Assembly (NCBI RefSeq): GCF_964204865.1
Contig: NC_135261.1
Coordinates: forward strand, 12,896,001 to 12,960,000
Origin: Styela clava
Taxonomy: Eukaryota; Chordata; Ascidiacea; Stolidobranchia; Styelidae
Length of the DNA: 64,000 nucleotides
Reading direction: 5' to 3'
Shown here: positions 1-12,200 of the stretch, one piece after another
How the letters are laid out: each line of letters starts with the position of its first letter
How positions within the stretch are numbered: the stretch's first letter is position 1
Position numbers and translations under genes: made by a program
The notes under the pieces: generated by a model
The model's input: the letters and a program-made list of their open reading frames with translations, nothing else
Database searches by the model: none
What the model was told of the DNA's origin: nothing

Positions 1-239
1 ACCGAAAAACTTTTACAGGATAACTTTCCTTTGTCGCTATGAGCAGTTTTAAAATATCCAAAAATTAGTAAGATATGGGGAATAAGGAATTGGGAGAACC
101 AACCTCATACCTAGCTTTTTACTAATTAATTTGAACTGTCATATGCCCGTCACTCTGAACAAGGCTGTGTTCAAGCAACTACTGCTCGGTAAGGAACCCA
201 TTCTTGTGCCAAACTTTTTCTGAATTAATTCAATAACTT

Positions 240-480
240 TCACTTTTTTTAAACGCCGGTTCATATGCTCTTCACTCTGAACAAGGCTCTGTGACTCTAT
301 TCAACCAGCCACTGCTAGGTAAAAGCTAATATATTGAGAAGGGTCTCTGAGTTCAGTATTGCCTACTCAATTTATGACAATCTGTGGGGTGGCATGAGAT
401 TTGAACCAGAGATTTTTAACCTGAGATGCCAACGTAGTTAAGTCCAGTGCTTCAACCACAAGACATCCACAGGCACCTAC
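240..480 (-). repeat. tRNA-derived SINE, family A
   Basis: Read on the minus strand, the right end gives a tRNA-like head: a 'GGTTCAAATCTC' B-box-like stretch near 390-402 and an A-box-like stretch near 440-470. The body contains 'gaacaaggctctg...agccactgctagg', which recurs in other copies (10195, 11630, 21220). A second partial copy of that body lies at 130-215. Confidence 0.55.
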
Positions 481-514
481 TTTGTTTTAAATATGTTGGA
501 ATTAAACGATAGTG

Positions 515-625
515 ATGTCCAGTGCACCATACTGGGCGTTTGGAACACACCTGCTAGTGCACCATTAATAGCCTGTGTGAGTTCACAGGTTTGAATCCCG
601 TGGCGTGAGTGATAATTATATCAAA
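515..625 (+). repeat. tRNA-like SINE fragment, plus orientation
   Basis: A 'GGTTTGAATCCCG' B-box-like stretch at about 588-600 follows a short G/T-rich region. It resembles a tRNA-derived SINE head in the orientation opposite to its neighbours. No complete cloverleaf is visible, so I do not call a tRNA. Confidence 0.3.
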
Positions 626-824
626 GAAAATTACTTCAACACCCAAATCAATGCATATATGTACCACTACAACACTGATATAAGTACACGTTCTCTTATA
701 ACTTGTGCATCTTCAGTATGGAAAAGTATTCATTAATCATTATTATTTGCAATGAACTTATACTGGCATAACTGTTGAACATAGCAGCTTCACCTATCAA
801 TATAGGATTGGATTAACATAATTA

Positions 825-1125
825 TTCCTGGGAAGAGGCCGATGAGAAAGCTTAATCATATGGCGAACAACGGCATCTCGTCCGGTTACCAGTCCATGTC
901 GTGTATGGGATTAGTTAGCCAGTTATTTGTTTTCAGATACATGGACTAGCGGAAGAAACAGTAACCGACCAGCAGTTATGTTAACCACCCTACCGCAACG
1001 ATGAGCCCAGTAACACTTTCGCACATAATTCACCTCGCATGTGATTCAAACCTTCTAACCCCCACAGGGCAATCAGAGGTGCTGTGGCGAGCGAATTCCT
1101 AACACTACTGCACTAAGCACAATGT
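825..1125 (-). repeat. tRNA-derived SINE, family B (copy 1)
   Basis: This shares long stretches with 5130, 13215, 21440 and 34780, including 'catatggcgaac', 'ccggttaccagtccatgtcg' and 'gattagttagccagtta'. On the minus strand the right end reads as a degenerate tRNA-like head. All five copies in the window have the same orientation. Confidence 0.65.
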
Positions 1126-3313
1126 GCCTATACATGTGTAATACCTAAACACCAGGAAAACAGAGAAAATCTATTTTGCTATCTCCCATCTTCTCTACCT
1201 ATGAATTTCATGCACCCGGAACGAATAACTGGTAGACTATCTCCAAACCTGACATGAACTGTTACCCAACCGATAGGCAGTGCTTCGGCACCTTATGATT
1301 AAGTCATCTTATAGACTTACTGCTCCACCAGGCTAAATATAATAATAATCTGACACTAAATATACAATGAAATATTCTTACTAAAAAAGCAATCATCAAA
1401 ACATTAAGTGGTCATTTTGGTGTCACCCTTCAAAACAAATTTCAAAAAGAGGCTACCACACACAGACATTGTAAAATTAGTCTTTTTTGTATACATCAGC
1501 ACTATAGACGGGTAAAATTCAACATTAGGTAAAAATTTACTTGGAAATGCCAGTAATTGCCGTATCATATCAACGAAAGTCAACCTCAAAATAGGAAAGT
1601 AAATTACCTAAATCAAATTTTACTACAAAATTTCACTGAATTTACTAAGTCTTTTCCGAGTGTGGTATTTCTAAATAAAGACGGAAATTAAACAGTTTAC
1701 TGATAACTGCACTCATTATCATCAGGTAAGCATTGTAAATTTCGCTATGCTAAATTGCAATTCCCAGCAAAAACTACATCGCGTTATGGACAAGATCATT
1801 TATTACCGTACTTCGACTAGCCTGTCTGCCTTGTGGCGTCGCTACGGAACGTTGTGAACAAGCTGCGCGTCTATTAAAGCCTGGTATGGTGAACAAACAA
1901 TTATCGGGCGAGTTTCCCCCAGAAATTCCAATGTCTTTTTTGATTTAGAACAGCTAGAGTTGCACAATTTCGTTTCGAAATCCCACAAATTGCAGCTCAA
2001 GCTTACGAATAAAGGCATTTTTAGACGACGAGGTGGACAGAATGTCCGCCCGTAGTCACGTGATCTGACAAACCCTCATTTTCGACGCAATGGATGCCGT
2101 TTCTAATTGTTGGTTTAGTCGTTTATTATGGTACCTTATCGCAAGCCTAAGATTTTATTGCAAGTTTACAATTTGGAAATTTAGATTTGTCTATGAAGGC
2201 ATTGTTTTTTTAACATTTCATAAACAAATATTGCGTTTACTTGCGGTATAAATATAAGCTTGAAAAAAGATGGCAACCGAAATAGACTGTTAGCAAAAAC
2301 GTATGCTTAACTGGAATTTTTCCGTTTCCGTCTGGCATAATCTTAGATAAAATTTACAATATGGTGTTATGAATCTCAAATTATTGTGGCAGAAAATTTA
2401 AACGTTCTTGTATATAAACCAAGCACCTCGGTCAGTCCTTGTAAAACTATGAAAAGCTTTGCCATATATATCTACTAGTTAGCTGCCTTTCAATTTCTGT
2501 AGTTGACCTCTAGAATTTCACTTCAATTCCCAAATTTTAACATTTTTGTTTTGTTTTTGTAACTCTGAAGGCAGTGTGTATATGAATATATTCATTTTTT
2601 TTCCTTAAATTTCTTTTTAAATTTCTTAATCTGAGTAGAACAGCCGCTAGTTTTCATTTTATGTCTCTGTGCGCTTATCAAAATAGCAACACTTGTCGAT
2701 ACCATTTCCATGCTATAAGTTTTTCTTAAACATTCTCCCAGATAATGAAATTTCCGCCCACCTAGCTGTTTCCTTGACACACTTGCTTGTATTTCCATAA
2801 TCTTCCGTAAACATATATAGAAATCTTTTAATAAAATAGTATGAGGAAAAAATATGACTTTGAGACCCCAAGTAGGGTTTCTTTACCCAGTGACGTTTTT
2901 GCTTATTTAATTCTTTGAAACCGTTTTTTATTTCAAATTTTCGACAATCGTACATTATAGTTTCATCGTTTTACTATTTGGGCAACTGACAAAATTCGCC
3001 TAAAGGGTGCAAAAGTTTTGGAATAAATTATATTATTAGTAATTAAAATAGTATTTCATGACTGAACGCATCTTATAGTGAGAACCATACAAGACAAAAT
3101 TGAAAACATTGGAAGCCTGTCATGAATGGAAGCTTATTTCAATGGGAATGTTTGAAATTAATGGATGAACCAATGTTACATAACAAAAGGTACAAGACGC
3201 ACCCGAGAGGAATATTTTGCTTCAAGCTTCAACTTCAATGATTGAGCATTTTGACTTATGTTAGAGAGAAGGTGGGATTTTATTATTCCTCATCATTCGT
3301 TAGAATGGTTATA

Positions 3314-3658
3314 TTAACAAGTGGGATAATGCGGCTTTATCATGTATTGCGTGTCACTAGCTTGTTTCCGGTTGCTAGTCCAGGTCGGGTATGATGATGA
3401 TAATAGCTGTAGTAGATAAATGGATGTATACGATAGAAAAATAACATTTAAACCACATAACATGCTGAGATATTCATCCGCAGTATTGGAAGATGCGAAC
3501 CCGCGCATGAGAATAAGCAGGGGAGATAGATAAGCCCATCGTTTTTCTAACGCTGGATAGAAGGAGCCGACTGCCGACAATATTCCAAAGTGAAAAAAAG
3601 TTTCTTCCGTAGGAGCCACAAACCCATAGCACAACCTATATATAGCGAATCGTAGCAT
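3314..3658 (-). CDS. Unassigned 114-aa ORF
   Basis: An ATG-initiated open frame on the minus strand encodes 114 residues with a hydrophobic central part (roughly residues 60-90), which might span a membrane. I do not recognise a family, I see no partner exons, and the surrounding DNA is repeat-rich. It may be a chance ORF or a transposon fragment. Confidence 0.12.
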   Translation of the reverse strand: MLRFAIYRLCYGFVAPTEETFFHFGILSAVGSFYPALEKRWAYLSPLLILMRGFASSNTADEYLSMLCGLNVIFLSYTSIYLLQLLSSSYPTWTSNRKQASDTQYMIKPHYPTC

Positions 3659-4132
3659 TTCGTTTATTACCAGTCGGGTCGGGTATTAGAATAGATACTA
3701 TATGCTATATCTTGCATTGAGTAAAGTTATATAAACTTGGGCAGTCGAAGTTATGATCTATCACATTGACCAGATAAAATTAGAGTCGCGGGTTACCTAT
3801 GCTAGTTCACGTGACAAGTTGCGAGACAACTCGGTTTCTGAGGCACCCGAGCCCAGTCGAGTCATGTAGACAATCTTGTCATCAAAAGTGAATATACATA
3901 AATTTCTGTTGATTTCGTTTCGTAAGCAATAAACAATGACACGCTCGCTTCTGGAACAGCCTCTGAAATTCTCTCAATGCAACATCTCGTTACCATACTG
4001 GAGACTCTTCCAAAACATTTTCGGGAGACTGATACAGGTACTGGTAAGTTACCGGGGCGTTCAGGATACCTTCGTTCAGGATACCTTATTATTTTCGGGG
4101 AATTTATGTGAAAAGATCTCGTTATGGATTTC

Positions 4133-4163
4133 GTGTCCATATATTTGAGCTTAGCTCTCTTGT
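4133..4163 (+). repeat. Short motif shared with 61811-61841
   Basis: The stretch 'atatatttgagcttagctc' and its flanks recur with one or two differences at 61811-61841. It probably marks the end of a low-copy dispersed element that I cannot otherwise delimit. Confidence 0.35.
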
Positions 4164-5129
4164 TAGTTATGTAATAGTTCTGAATTTTTAAAGTAAGCAA
4201 AGTCAATAAGTTTTGTCGTTTTGCACGTATTTTCGTACATAATAGTCCTATTTAGTAGGGTAGACGATAAACCTAAATTTAGCATTTTTTATTGAAAATT
4301 ATCTTCAATGGGAATCCCATGGGGTGGGATGGGACAGAAAAATATGCCACATGGACAAGTTCGCCGATAGAGATACGCCAATATTTCAAAAAGTAGATAT
4401 ATATAATATATATATTGCTGATATTCCGATACAAATACTAGGTAATTTTTATTACCTTAAGTGTGCAGGGCAAACGGGTTCAAACAATATCAATGTGAGC
4501 ACTGTTCATAGTGCACAATATCTCAGCTTGAAAAAGAGATATTCCAAATAATAAGAAATTGGTGTTTGTGATCCAGATACATTAATTAATTCAGATGCAT
4601 TGTGTACCGACGCTAGTAGTTTTGGTGTTCAATTAGAAAACTACTTTGGCTACTATGGATAATAAAATAAATGAATATTTACTTATTCTATATCAAACTG
4701 ATACATTAATTTGCGTGCGTAGGATTTTTTGCTAATGAAACGTCGTATTTTGTATTTTACACATTGGAAAAATTCAGTAATATTCGATTGATATATTTCT
4801 TCATAATTACCATGTAATATATATTCAAAATGTCAATATAAAAATTTATCATCGAAAATGGCCAAATTAGTCGAGCTAGTTTGGCTGATAAATAGCTAAA
4901 AACTGACAAGAATCCTATTCCTGTTTCTTCTCGCGGAGGTGTCGCTCAGAGTTAACGAGGCAAATTCCGCGAACATGATACCTCACCGCAAAAATAATTC
5001 AACATCCGTATTTTAACATACTTTTTAAAACATTCTGGATAAGATTAAAAAGCTAACTATATCGGAAATATCGGTCTTCATTTAGCCGATACCGATACGG
5101 CCAAATATGAGAAGATGGAAATTTTACAT

Positions 5130-5425
5130 TTATCCAATAGGAGAGCAAAGCCGATGTGGTGACTCAATCATATGGCGAACCACGTTGTACCGGCCTTACC
5201 AATATATGTCGGATGTAGGTATAGTTCACCAGTTACTCGTTTCATACTTGATAACTAAGGAATGAGCCATAACCGACCAGTGGTTACGTGAACCATTACG
5301 ACGTCGGGTAGTCCATGATCCTTATGCACATAATTATTCCCCACAGAATCATAACCTGCAAGCCCGTGTATGGTATACAGAGGTGCGATGACAAGCGTGT
5401 TCCTAACGCTTTCCACAATGCTATT
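5130..5425 (-). repeat. tRNA-derived SINE, family B (copy 2)
   Basis: This contains the same blocks as the copy at 825: 'catatggcgaaccacg', 'ttaccagtccatgtc'-like and 'gaccagtggttacgtgaacca'. Its right end resembles a tRNA head read on the minus strand ('cagaatcataacctgc' is a degenerate reverse B box). Confidence 0.65.
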
Positions 5426-6514
5426 TTCGAATCAAAATACGAACTAAATTATGTTATCTTTGCTGAGAATAAAGTAACGAAGCAGTGTGATATAAAACTA
5501 TCATTGCAAAAACATTGCATAGCCATAGCACATGCATGTAGCATTTATGCTCAATGAATGGTACTAACGACTAAGTGTTCAGACTAGGGTTACCATATCT
5601 GACGAGACGCTATCCCTGACAAATTTATATGAGTCATGTTCACCATTTTTGCGAATAAAACACTTTTATCATGGTATGAATGCCGGATAGATCCAAGTAC
5701 ATAGCTGCTGACGCTTACCCTTCAGTAAAGCAAATGAGAAACAAAACGAAAAGAGTAAAATTAGTTACGTAAATCGATTTACAAATGATACTCTCTCTCT
5801 CTGACTACGCATGTTTTCCCGAAGATCTAATGGTATTCAACAAAGTCTTGTTAGACTCTAAAAATCTCAAAGCATTCTTCACAAGGCAAATCTTTAAAGT
5901 TGTACTTAATCGTTGAAATTCATTCCATTGTCTCGAATTTGTCACTTTAGTTGATGAGGAAGTTCCTCGTACTGCATTGAAATGTTTATCAGAACGGAGA
6001 TCTGGAGATGTGATTGTAAATCAGCAACACCTTTGTATGGAATGGAAAAAATGTTCCTGGTTAGCAAACTAACCATTCTTATTATTATTCCTTCATCTCA
6101 TCAGTAACTTTGCATTTTCGCATGGGCATTTTCACAGTAAAGAGTTGCAAAGTTTAATCTTTACCTAAACAAATTTCACCGTAAAAAATTGACTTTTGCA
6201 AAATTCAAAAGCTATATAAAATGAATCAATAAAAAATAACCGGACATCTAAGCATTTTTTAACATTCCTCTCTGACAAAAATTCGTTCACTAAAGTCCCG
6301 GACATGTCTGGGAAAAACCTGACGTATGGAAACCCTAGTTCAGACTCCATACACATGGCTAAAATTATCGAAGCGTGCATTGCCGATCGCTAGCGATTCC
6401 TCTTCCACCTGAACGGGCTCAAGTCTGCTCAGGTTGTTTACGACTGTTTTATTATCTACTTTAATCGTGGGTGAAATCTTCCACGAGACTCGTTTTTCGA
6501 GTTTATAAAAGGAG

Positions 6515-7503
6515 ATGAGGCCTAAGGTAGGTGTATTAATTTATGTAATTGATTATTTTTTGTTTCATAAAAAGTATTTTGTCCTTATAAATGTGGGTAC
6601 GTTGTCGCCATCTTCGAAAGTTATATTTGTGGTCCGATTAGTATAATTTAATTCAGTCTGATCTTGGTGTGACATTTTTTAACTAGATACAATACAATCT
6701 AGTGGGGATTTTAAATAGGTTTCGATAAATCTGCTCATCGCAGAATTGGGCCTGTACCTGACGCAGCATGGGCACTTTGCGGTCTGGCAGTTGTGGCATA
6801 TCTCAGTACAAATGGATGAAAGGACGATTACGCTGCAGTTATTTTAACTAGATGTAATTTATAATCATTGTCCGTTTTTTGATATTTTTGTCTGTCCCTC
6901 TGCTAGTTCTGTAGTTGATATTCTGATATTATAGAGTTTTTTAGAAAATACATAATGAAGTCTGAAAATTCTGAAATGAACTTGTGCTTAACTTAAATTG
7001 CAAATTTAACTTGAAATAGACTTGTGTTACTTACAACCGCTCTGCAACTAATGGTTTCTGTGCTTAATTCAGTATCATATTATTCATATTTCAAGTTGAC
7101 CATATCTGCAGAACTGTGTAGCTTCACAAAATAAGTTCATGCTTCTCGCCGTCACATTTTCTTGGTGCAATGGTCTCGTTTTTTACTTGACAGCTTGGCG
7201 ACATTCTGGCCTCACTGTATCATTTTCCAGCATTCCATGGTATCACTGTTGTCAGTCTGTTACTAAACACGTGTTAAAATATTGTTCATAATATTTGGTG
7301 CTATTTTTCATACACAAATCAAAAGGGGGACAGATTGTATCATAACTTTATTGAATAGCATTCCTATAGCTGTATAGATATACTGGCTTTGATTGTTTTA
7401 CTTTGAACTGAAAAACTAAAATAATTTTTGTTTTAAGTGGAGAAAGAAGCGCATGAGGAGATTGAAGCGTAAGCGACGAAAGATGCGACAACGATCCAAG
7501 TAG
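6515..7503 (+). CDS. RPL41: Ribosomal protein eL41 (two exons, 25 aa)
   Basis: RPL41 is a tiny, very basic component of the 60S subunit that sits at the intersubunit bridge. Exon 1 coding is 6515-6526 (ATG AGG CCT AAG), followed by a GTAGGT donor. Exon 2 is 7438-7503, after a TTTTGTTTTAAG acceptor, and ends in TAG. Exon 2 encodes WRKKRMRRLKRKRRK followed by MRQRSK, which matches the family residue for residue; only residue 3 differs from the usual sequence (Pro for Ala). The 911-bp intron between the exons contains nothing recognisable. A pyrimidine-rich stretch and 'tataaaagg' lie just before the ATG. A candidate AATAAA is at 7705. The gene is too short for normal ORF calling. Confidence 0.93.
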
Positions 7504-7704
7504 GCGGATCATCCACAACCGTGCCAACCTTTGATAAAGACTTATTTTGTCATCAAAAACAACAAATTCCGGAACACTGGACACATTGATGCAAGCTATA
7601 TTTCATAGAAAAGCGAGCTTGGTCTAATATTGCAGGTTGCTCTGTCGTGAATATAACAAAACAAAAAAATTTCAGTTCTGTTTTTGTCTTTATTCGCCAC
7701 AACG

Positions 7705-7710
7705 AATAAA
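7705..7710 (+). promoter_or_regulatory. Candidate poly(A) signal for RPL41
   Basis: AATAAA lies about 200 bases after the RPL41 stop codon and is the first canonical hexamer on this strand that I noticed downstream of it. Confidence 0.5.
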
Positions 7711-8204
7711 TACAGATGCTAGTGGGTTCTATAGGAAATAAGTCCGGTCATTGATTCTCGCCTACTGACTTAGGAATAGATCAATGCGACTTGAAACCTG
7801 CGATGTGACAAATTCAGGAATGGTAGTGTTTATATGAATTTGCTCAAGCCCATTTTTATTAACTCCAAGAGTCTTAAGAATTTTCATCGGTATGATTGTT
7901 GCTTATGTGGGATAATGACAGTTTTTTTTTCACAAGAAGCGTGCTCGAATTTTATTAAGGTGCTGCATTCAGAAAGATACGAGAAAAATAGGTGGTTTAC
8001 TAGGTACCTTGTTTTGCAATCTGAATATAGTAAAGGAATGTACATAATTGAATTAATAATGTTGGCTGGCACCTTTTTGTGCGAGATGGCCAATTAGAAG
8101 ATCAAAAGTTCTTGATAACATGCTCTGGCAAGGATGGGACTGCAATTTTAGATGGTTCTAATTTATCAGTGTGTACCACTGTGCTCCCACAGTTTGTGTA
8201 GCGG

Positions 8205-8375
8205 GTTAGGGTTAGGTCATGATTTTATTCCTATTACGAGTTTGGGGACTGTCTGTGTTAGGCGAGTGAGTATCCGCCAGTGCATAGGTTTCAGTCCGTT
8301 TTCACAGCTCTATGTAAAATAGGCGAACGAAATCAGTCATCCCCATATTGGTGCACATACTTCTAGGTCGCCCAA
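8205..8375. repeat. Dispersed repeat, family C (copy 1)
   Basis: The blocks 'cataggtttcagtc', 'gtaaaataggcgaacgaaat' and 'cacatacttctag' recur in the same order at 34010-34152. The terminal 'ggtgcacatacttctag' resembles the tips of the foldback elements at 28128 and 58964, so this may be a related element. Confidence 0.5.
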
Positions 8376-8397
8376 TCCACTACTTGAGTTGCAGGGA

Positions 8398-8664
8398 GGG
8401 GCAGAATTTTTTGATGTATTTGACTCACGGCGGGGTGACGAGGCTCTCCATTGTACCAGTGACACAAATATTGCTAAGCTACCTCGGAAAACTTCCTCTT
8501 CACAATGTCTAAGACCTTCATCTCATGGAGAACCGCTTGTTCCTGTTGATAAGGTTTTTGCTCATTTTGCTGAACTGAATTTTGGTTCAAAACCACTTCA
8601 TGGGTTTCCGCTTATCAAAGAAAGTTTATTACCCAGAACCTACTGTATTTTCACCTGTTTTTGA
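8398..8664 (+). other. Unassigned open frame without ATG
   Basis: About 89 codons stay open with a reasonably protein-like composition, but there is no ATG at the left edge and I do not recognise the product. It could be an exon, a decayed gene fragment or chance. Confidence 0.12.
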
Positions 8665-9295
8665 CTCAATAATAAATCAGAGTAGAATGCTTCTACTCTG
8701 AGTCGAAGATTTTTACAGTGTGCTATTGCCATCAACACATTATTCTACCCGGTGGTGGTTCAGGGATTTTGCACAAACTCCTTATTGCTACAGATAAGAC
8801 AATGACAGAAAATGGGTAACATGTATTGCAGCTAGTGTTGTTATAGACGGTTTGAAAGTTAGTTTTATTTAAAGTGTAATGCTAACGCAGTGGTGAGAAA
8901 ACCCGTCGTTGGTGAGTTCGATACAAAAGAGATCCTGTGCTCAAAATTTTTTTTCCCACCTAACACTATAGATCAAGAGCAAAATGTCATCTTTAAAAAT
9001 ATTTCATTTCCGACCAGAAAGCTCAAGAACCTCATGTATTCTGCATAAACATTTGGAAAGCTGAATATCTTTGTTAAGCCCAGTCACCACCTGGTTTCCT
9101 TTAACCCCACAACACACCATGCCATAAATCACTGTATCACATTGCACTAACAAGTCTATATACTATCAAGTCGAACACAATAAATTCACCAATCATAAAT
9201 TTTCTTGTTTAAAAACATCAGGAACATGCTTCATGGTTGTGATCCTTGTCAGGTAATCATGCTATTGCTGATACACAACTCCATTCAATGGACTC

Positions 9296-12200
9296 CTATT
9301 TTTTCTTCTTATTTTTCTTTCCTCCTATCTTTCCAGCATTTGGATCTTCTCCTTTGGCTAGAGCAAGTTGCCTCTTCAGTCCCAAAAGATCTTGAACAGC
9401 TTTATCAATGACAGCCTTCTCAAGTTTTTTGGACTTCATCTCACGAACACTATTACCCTGTATAATAAAATGAATACTCAGTAAACAGCAGATTGTTGCT
9501 GGACAACAAAGGCAATTAGGTAGTTGAAGGACTTTTGCTATGTCGATTTTAAGCAATAAAGATAAGTATAAAAGTCACCAGAGTATTAGGTCGTCTTCAA
9601 ATTTTGATTCTAGAGTTTTCACAAATGAAAATATAGCCATAATAACTCATAATAACTGAGTAGCAGCCCTAATACCCATATCACTACATTAGAGTGTGTC
9701 TAATTTGATTATCAGCTGTTGTTAAACTAGACATGGAAATTGAACAAGCATAAGCGGTCTACACCAGTGATTCTCGAAGTGGGTGATATTGTCATTTTCG
9801 AAGGTCAAAATCATGAAATGAATAAAACAAGGAATGAATTTTCCAACTAATTCTATTATCTCCTATTCATGTACCTGCTCTGTGACTTTCTTTTCTAGTT
9901 CAGACACGTTAACGTCAGTTTTTACTGAATTATTTTGGGTTGGTAATTTTTCTTTATTCTGCTGCCCTGTTCCTTCACCACAAAAACGTTTTTTCAAACT
10001 GTCCATTTCAGCTTCATCCAATTTTCGGAACAATGGCGAAGGCTAAAAAATTAACTATTCCAATAAAACAGATAAATAATAATAGGATCCAAGCCATTGA
10101 TGCAAAAATCTTCTTCACGTAAACAAGTTTTTTAGATGACATATTTATTAACAAGTCTCTGCACAACCGGTCACTAATATGTACCGGTAATGAGCTACCA
10201 GCATAGCCTGCCCAATTTATTCCACCATGGGTGAGGTGGTAGACATAGGATTTGAAACTTGTGATTTTGACCTGAGTTGCCATCATATTCAAGTCCAACT
10301 CATAAACCACTTGGTTATTGGTTCTTGTTTCACGTAGAATAAAAATTTGGATGTGAACACCAGTGCTACAATCTAACTTCAGATAGTCTGGAACTACCAA
10401 GTTAAATATTTTCACTTCGTTTTCATTAACAGTTTTGTGACTGAGAAGATCATTTTCAAAATGCATTCTTACAGTATTCAATACACAGTCATTTTTTAGT
10501 ACATCAAAAGCTACCTTGTTTAATTTATGTCCTTCTGGTAAAAACTGGACAAATCTTTGAGGAAAGGTTGTTGTAAAATACGCTGGTGCATTCATTTGTT
10601 CCCAAATAATGCGAGATGTAGCAGGCATATATGGTTCAAGTAGAATTGAAAGTAGACATGATAAGTTGACACCTACAGAAGTCACAGTACCAGCTCGCTC
10701 CCTAAATATAAATCGACAAATTTTTTTGTGTGTGTCTTGCTAAAGCCATAAAAATAATAAATTGAATAGTTTCTTCCATCTGGTAGTATTGTGGGTCAAA
10801 TAGTTTTATTCACTAAAATTATGGCTAGCAATAAATTTCCATCTTTGATGAGCTAAGTGTTTTGTTTTTACAGCGACTTCACGGAGAATGTTAAACCTAA
10901 ATAATTTTACTTATATGACAAGCTTCTAGAACTTATCCTTTGAATTGCATACATTTTATAATTAGTAGTTTAAACGAAATTAATTTAACGAAATTTGAAA
11001 CATTATAAGGCGAATTCTCCCAAAAGAGCATAAGTGATCTGAATTAGCTTACAGGCAGGACAATATGTCGATTATAGGAATATATAGATAATTAAGTTTG
11101 AATATTATTTAATGCTATATGGAATAGATGACGATCTGTGGGATTACAACCAATAATTGATTGTTTATACTTGTCTGTTTCATTTCCTTTAACAAGCTTC
11201 CATGGCTGATTTTCTTGAAAATATTGGTTTCCAAGTCTTGATATATTTAATATCTTCCGCAAATTTTCACGCAATCTAAAAAATATATAATGTAATTGTA
11301 GATTTGTAATGTTGCATTATGCTTATGATTGTGATACTGCGCAAACTACAGCAAGTGTACGATCAGATACAAAAACTAGGGAAGAAACACATGGATTCAG
11401 TCCATCATTCGTAGATACCTTTTACAATGATGAAAAAAATCCTACCTTATTCTATCCATGTCCGCAATATATTCATCAATTTCTCGATTCACTTCGGCCA
11501 TCAACTCATAATCTCTGTCATTCAACACTACTTTTGGTAATATTCCGTTGAATGCTCCGGTAGTAAATTTCAAGGATCTGCAATAATGGTTTGCGTTTTT
11601 TACAGCAAACATTCAAACGTCCTTTGCTCTGAAATAGGCCCTGCACAAGCAGCCAATGCCTAAGTAACAAGCTGCCATACTTTGCAGAACTGGAACCCTT
11701 CCGCTAGAATATTACCTACTCATGTATTATTTACCCTATTTAGGTGGTGTGCATGAAATTTAAACTTGAGATTTCAACATTCAATGGCATCAGAATTAAA
11801 TCTTACTCTTTAGCTTATGCTAGCGCAACCACGCAAAATATTACGCTAATCAATTTTTTGAAATAAAATCCAAAAGAATTAAAGATCAAAAGTGTAATTG
11901 CAAATAATATGCTGCTGTTTCAAATATCTGATTCATAATATCCCAAGTCGATCTAGCAGGAAACATTCTACACAAAATAAAATTTGGCAATAAAACAAAT
12001 TTTCATACCCAGGTAAAACATACATTGTGAGTGTAATGAAAATGAAATCATACCATTATTGATCTTCATTACCTGTTTATAAAGTTTCCTAGATTATTCA
12101 ATAATTCTGAGTTATTTTTCAACATGAAGTCATTCCAACTAAAAACTGTGTCTTGACTTTCTGGTCTGACATATAACAGATAAAATCTCCAAATATCAGC

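Larger units (their letters stand above)
1..6500. other. Gene-poor leading region with dispersed repeats
   Basis: I see no conserved gene here. Open frames are short and lack recognisable domains. The stretch holds tRNA-derived SINE copies (listed separately) and plain AT-rich sequence. Around 1800-2110 base composition is more even and an open run (about 1860-1945, + strand) reads like protein, but I could not place it in a family and found no matching exon next to it. Confidence 0.5.

Noticed and set aside
2592..2955. Two overlapping ORFs (-) of 68 and 80 aa
   Set aside because: They overlap in different frames and show no family signature, conserved splice structure or supporting context.
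8870..8940. Possible tRNA gene ('...ggtgagttcgatac...')
   Set aside because: Only a weak B-box-like stretch is present; I could not fold acceptor and anticodon stems.
11446..11640. Alternative, longer MARS1 exon 18 beginning at an upstream 'tttcag' near 11624
   Set aside because: That acceptor keeps phase, but the extension contains an in-frame TGA. The downstream 'ttgcag' gives a segment of the same length as in other animals.
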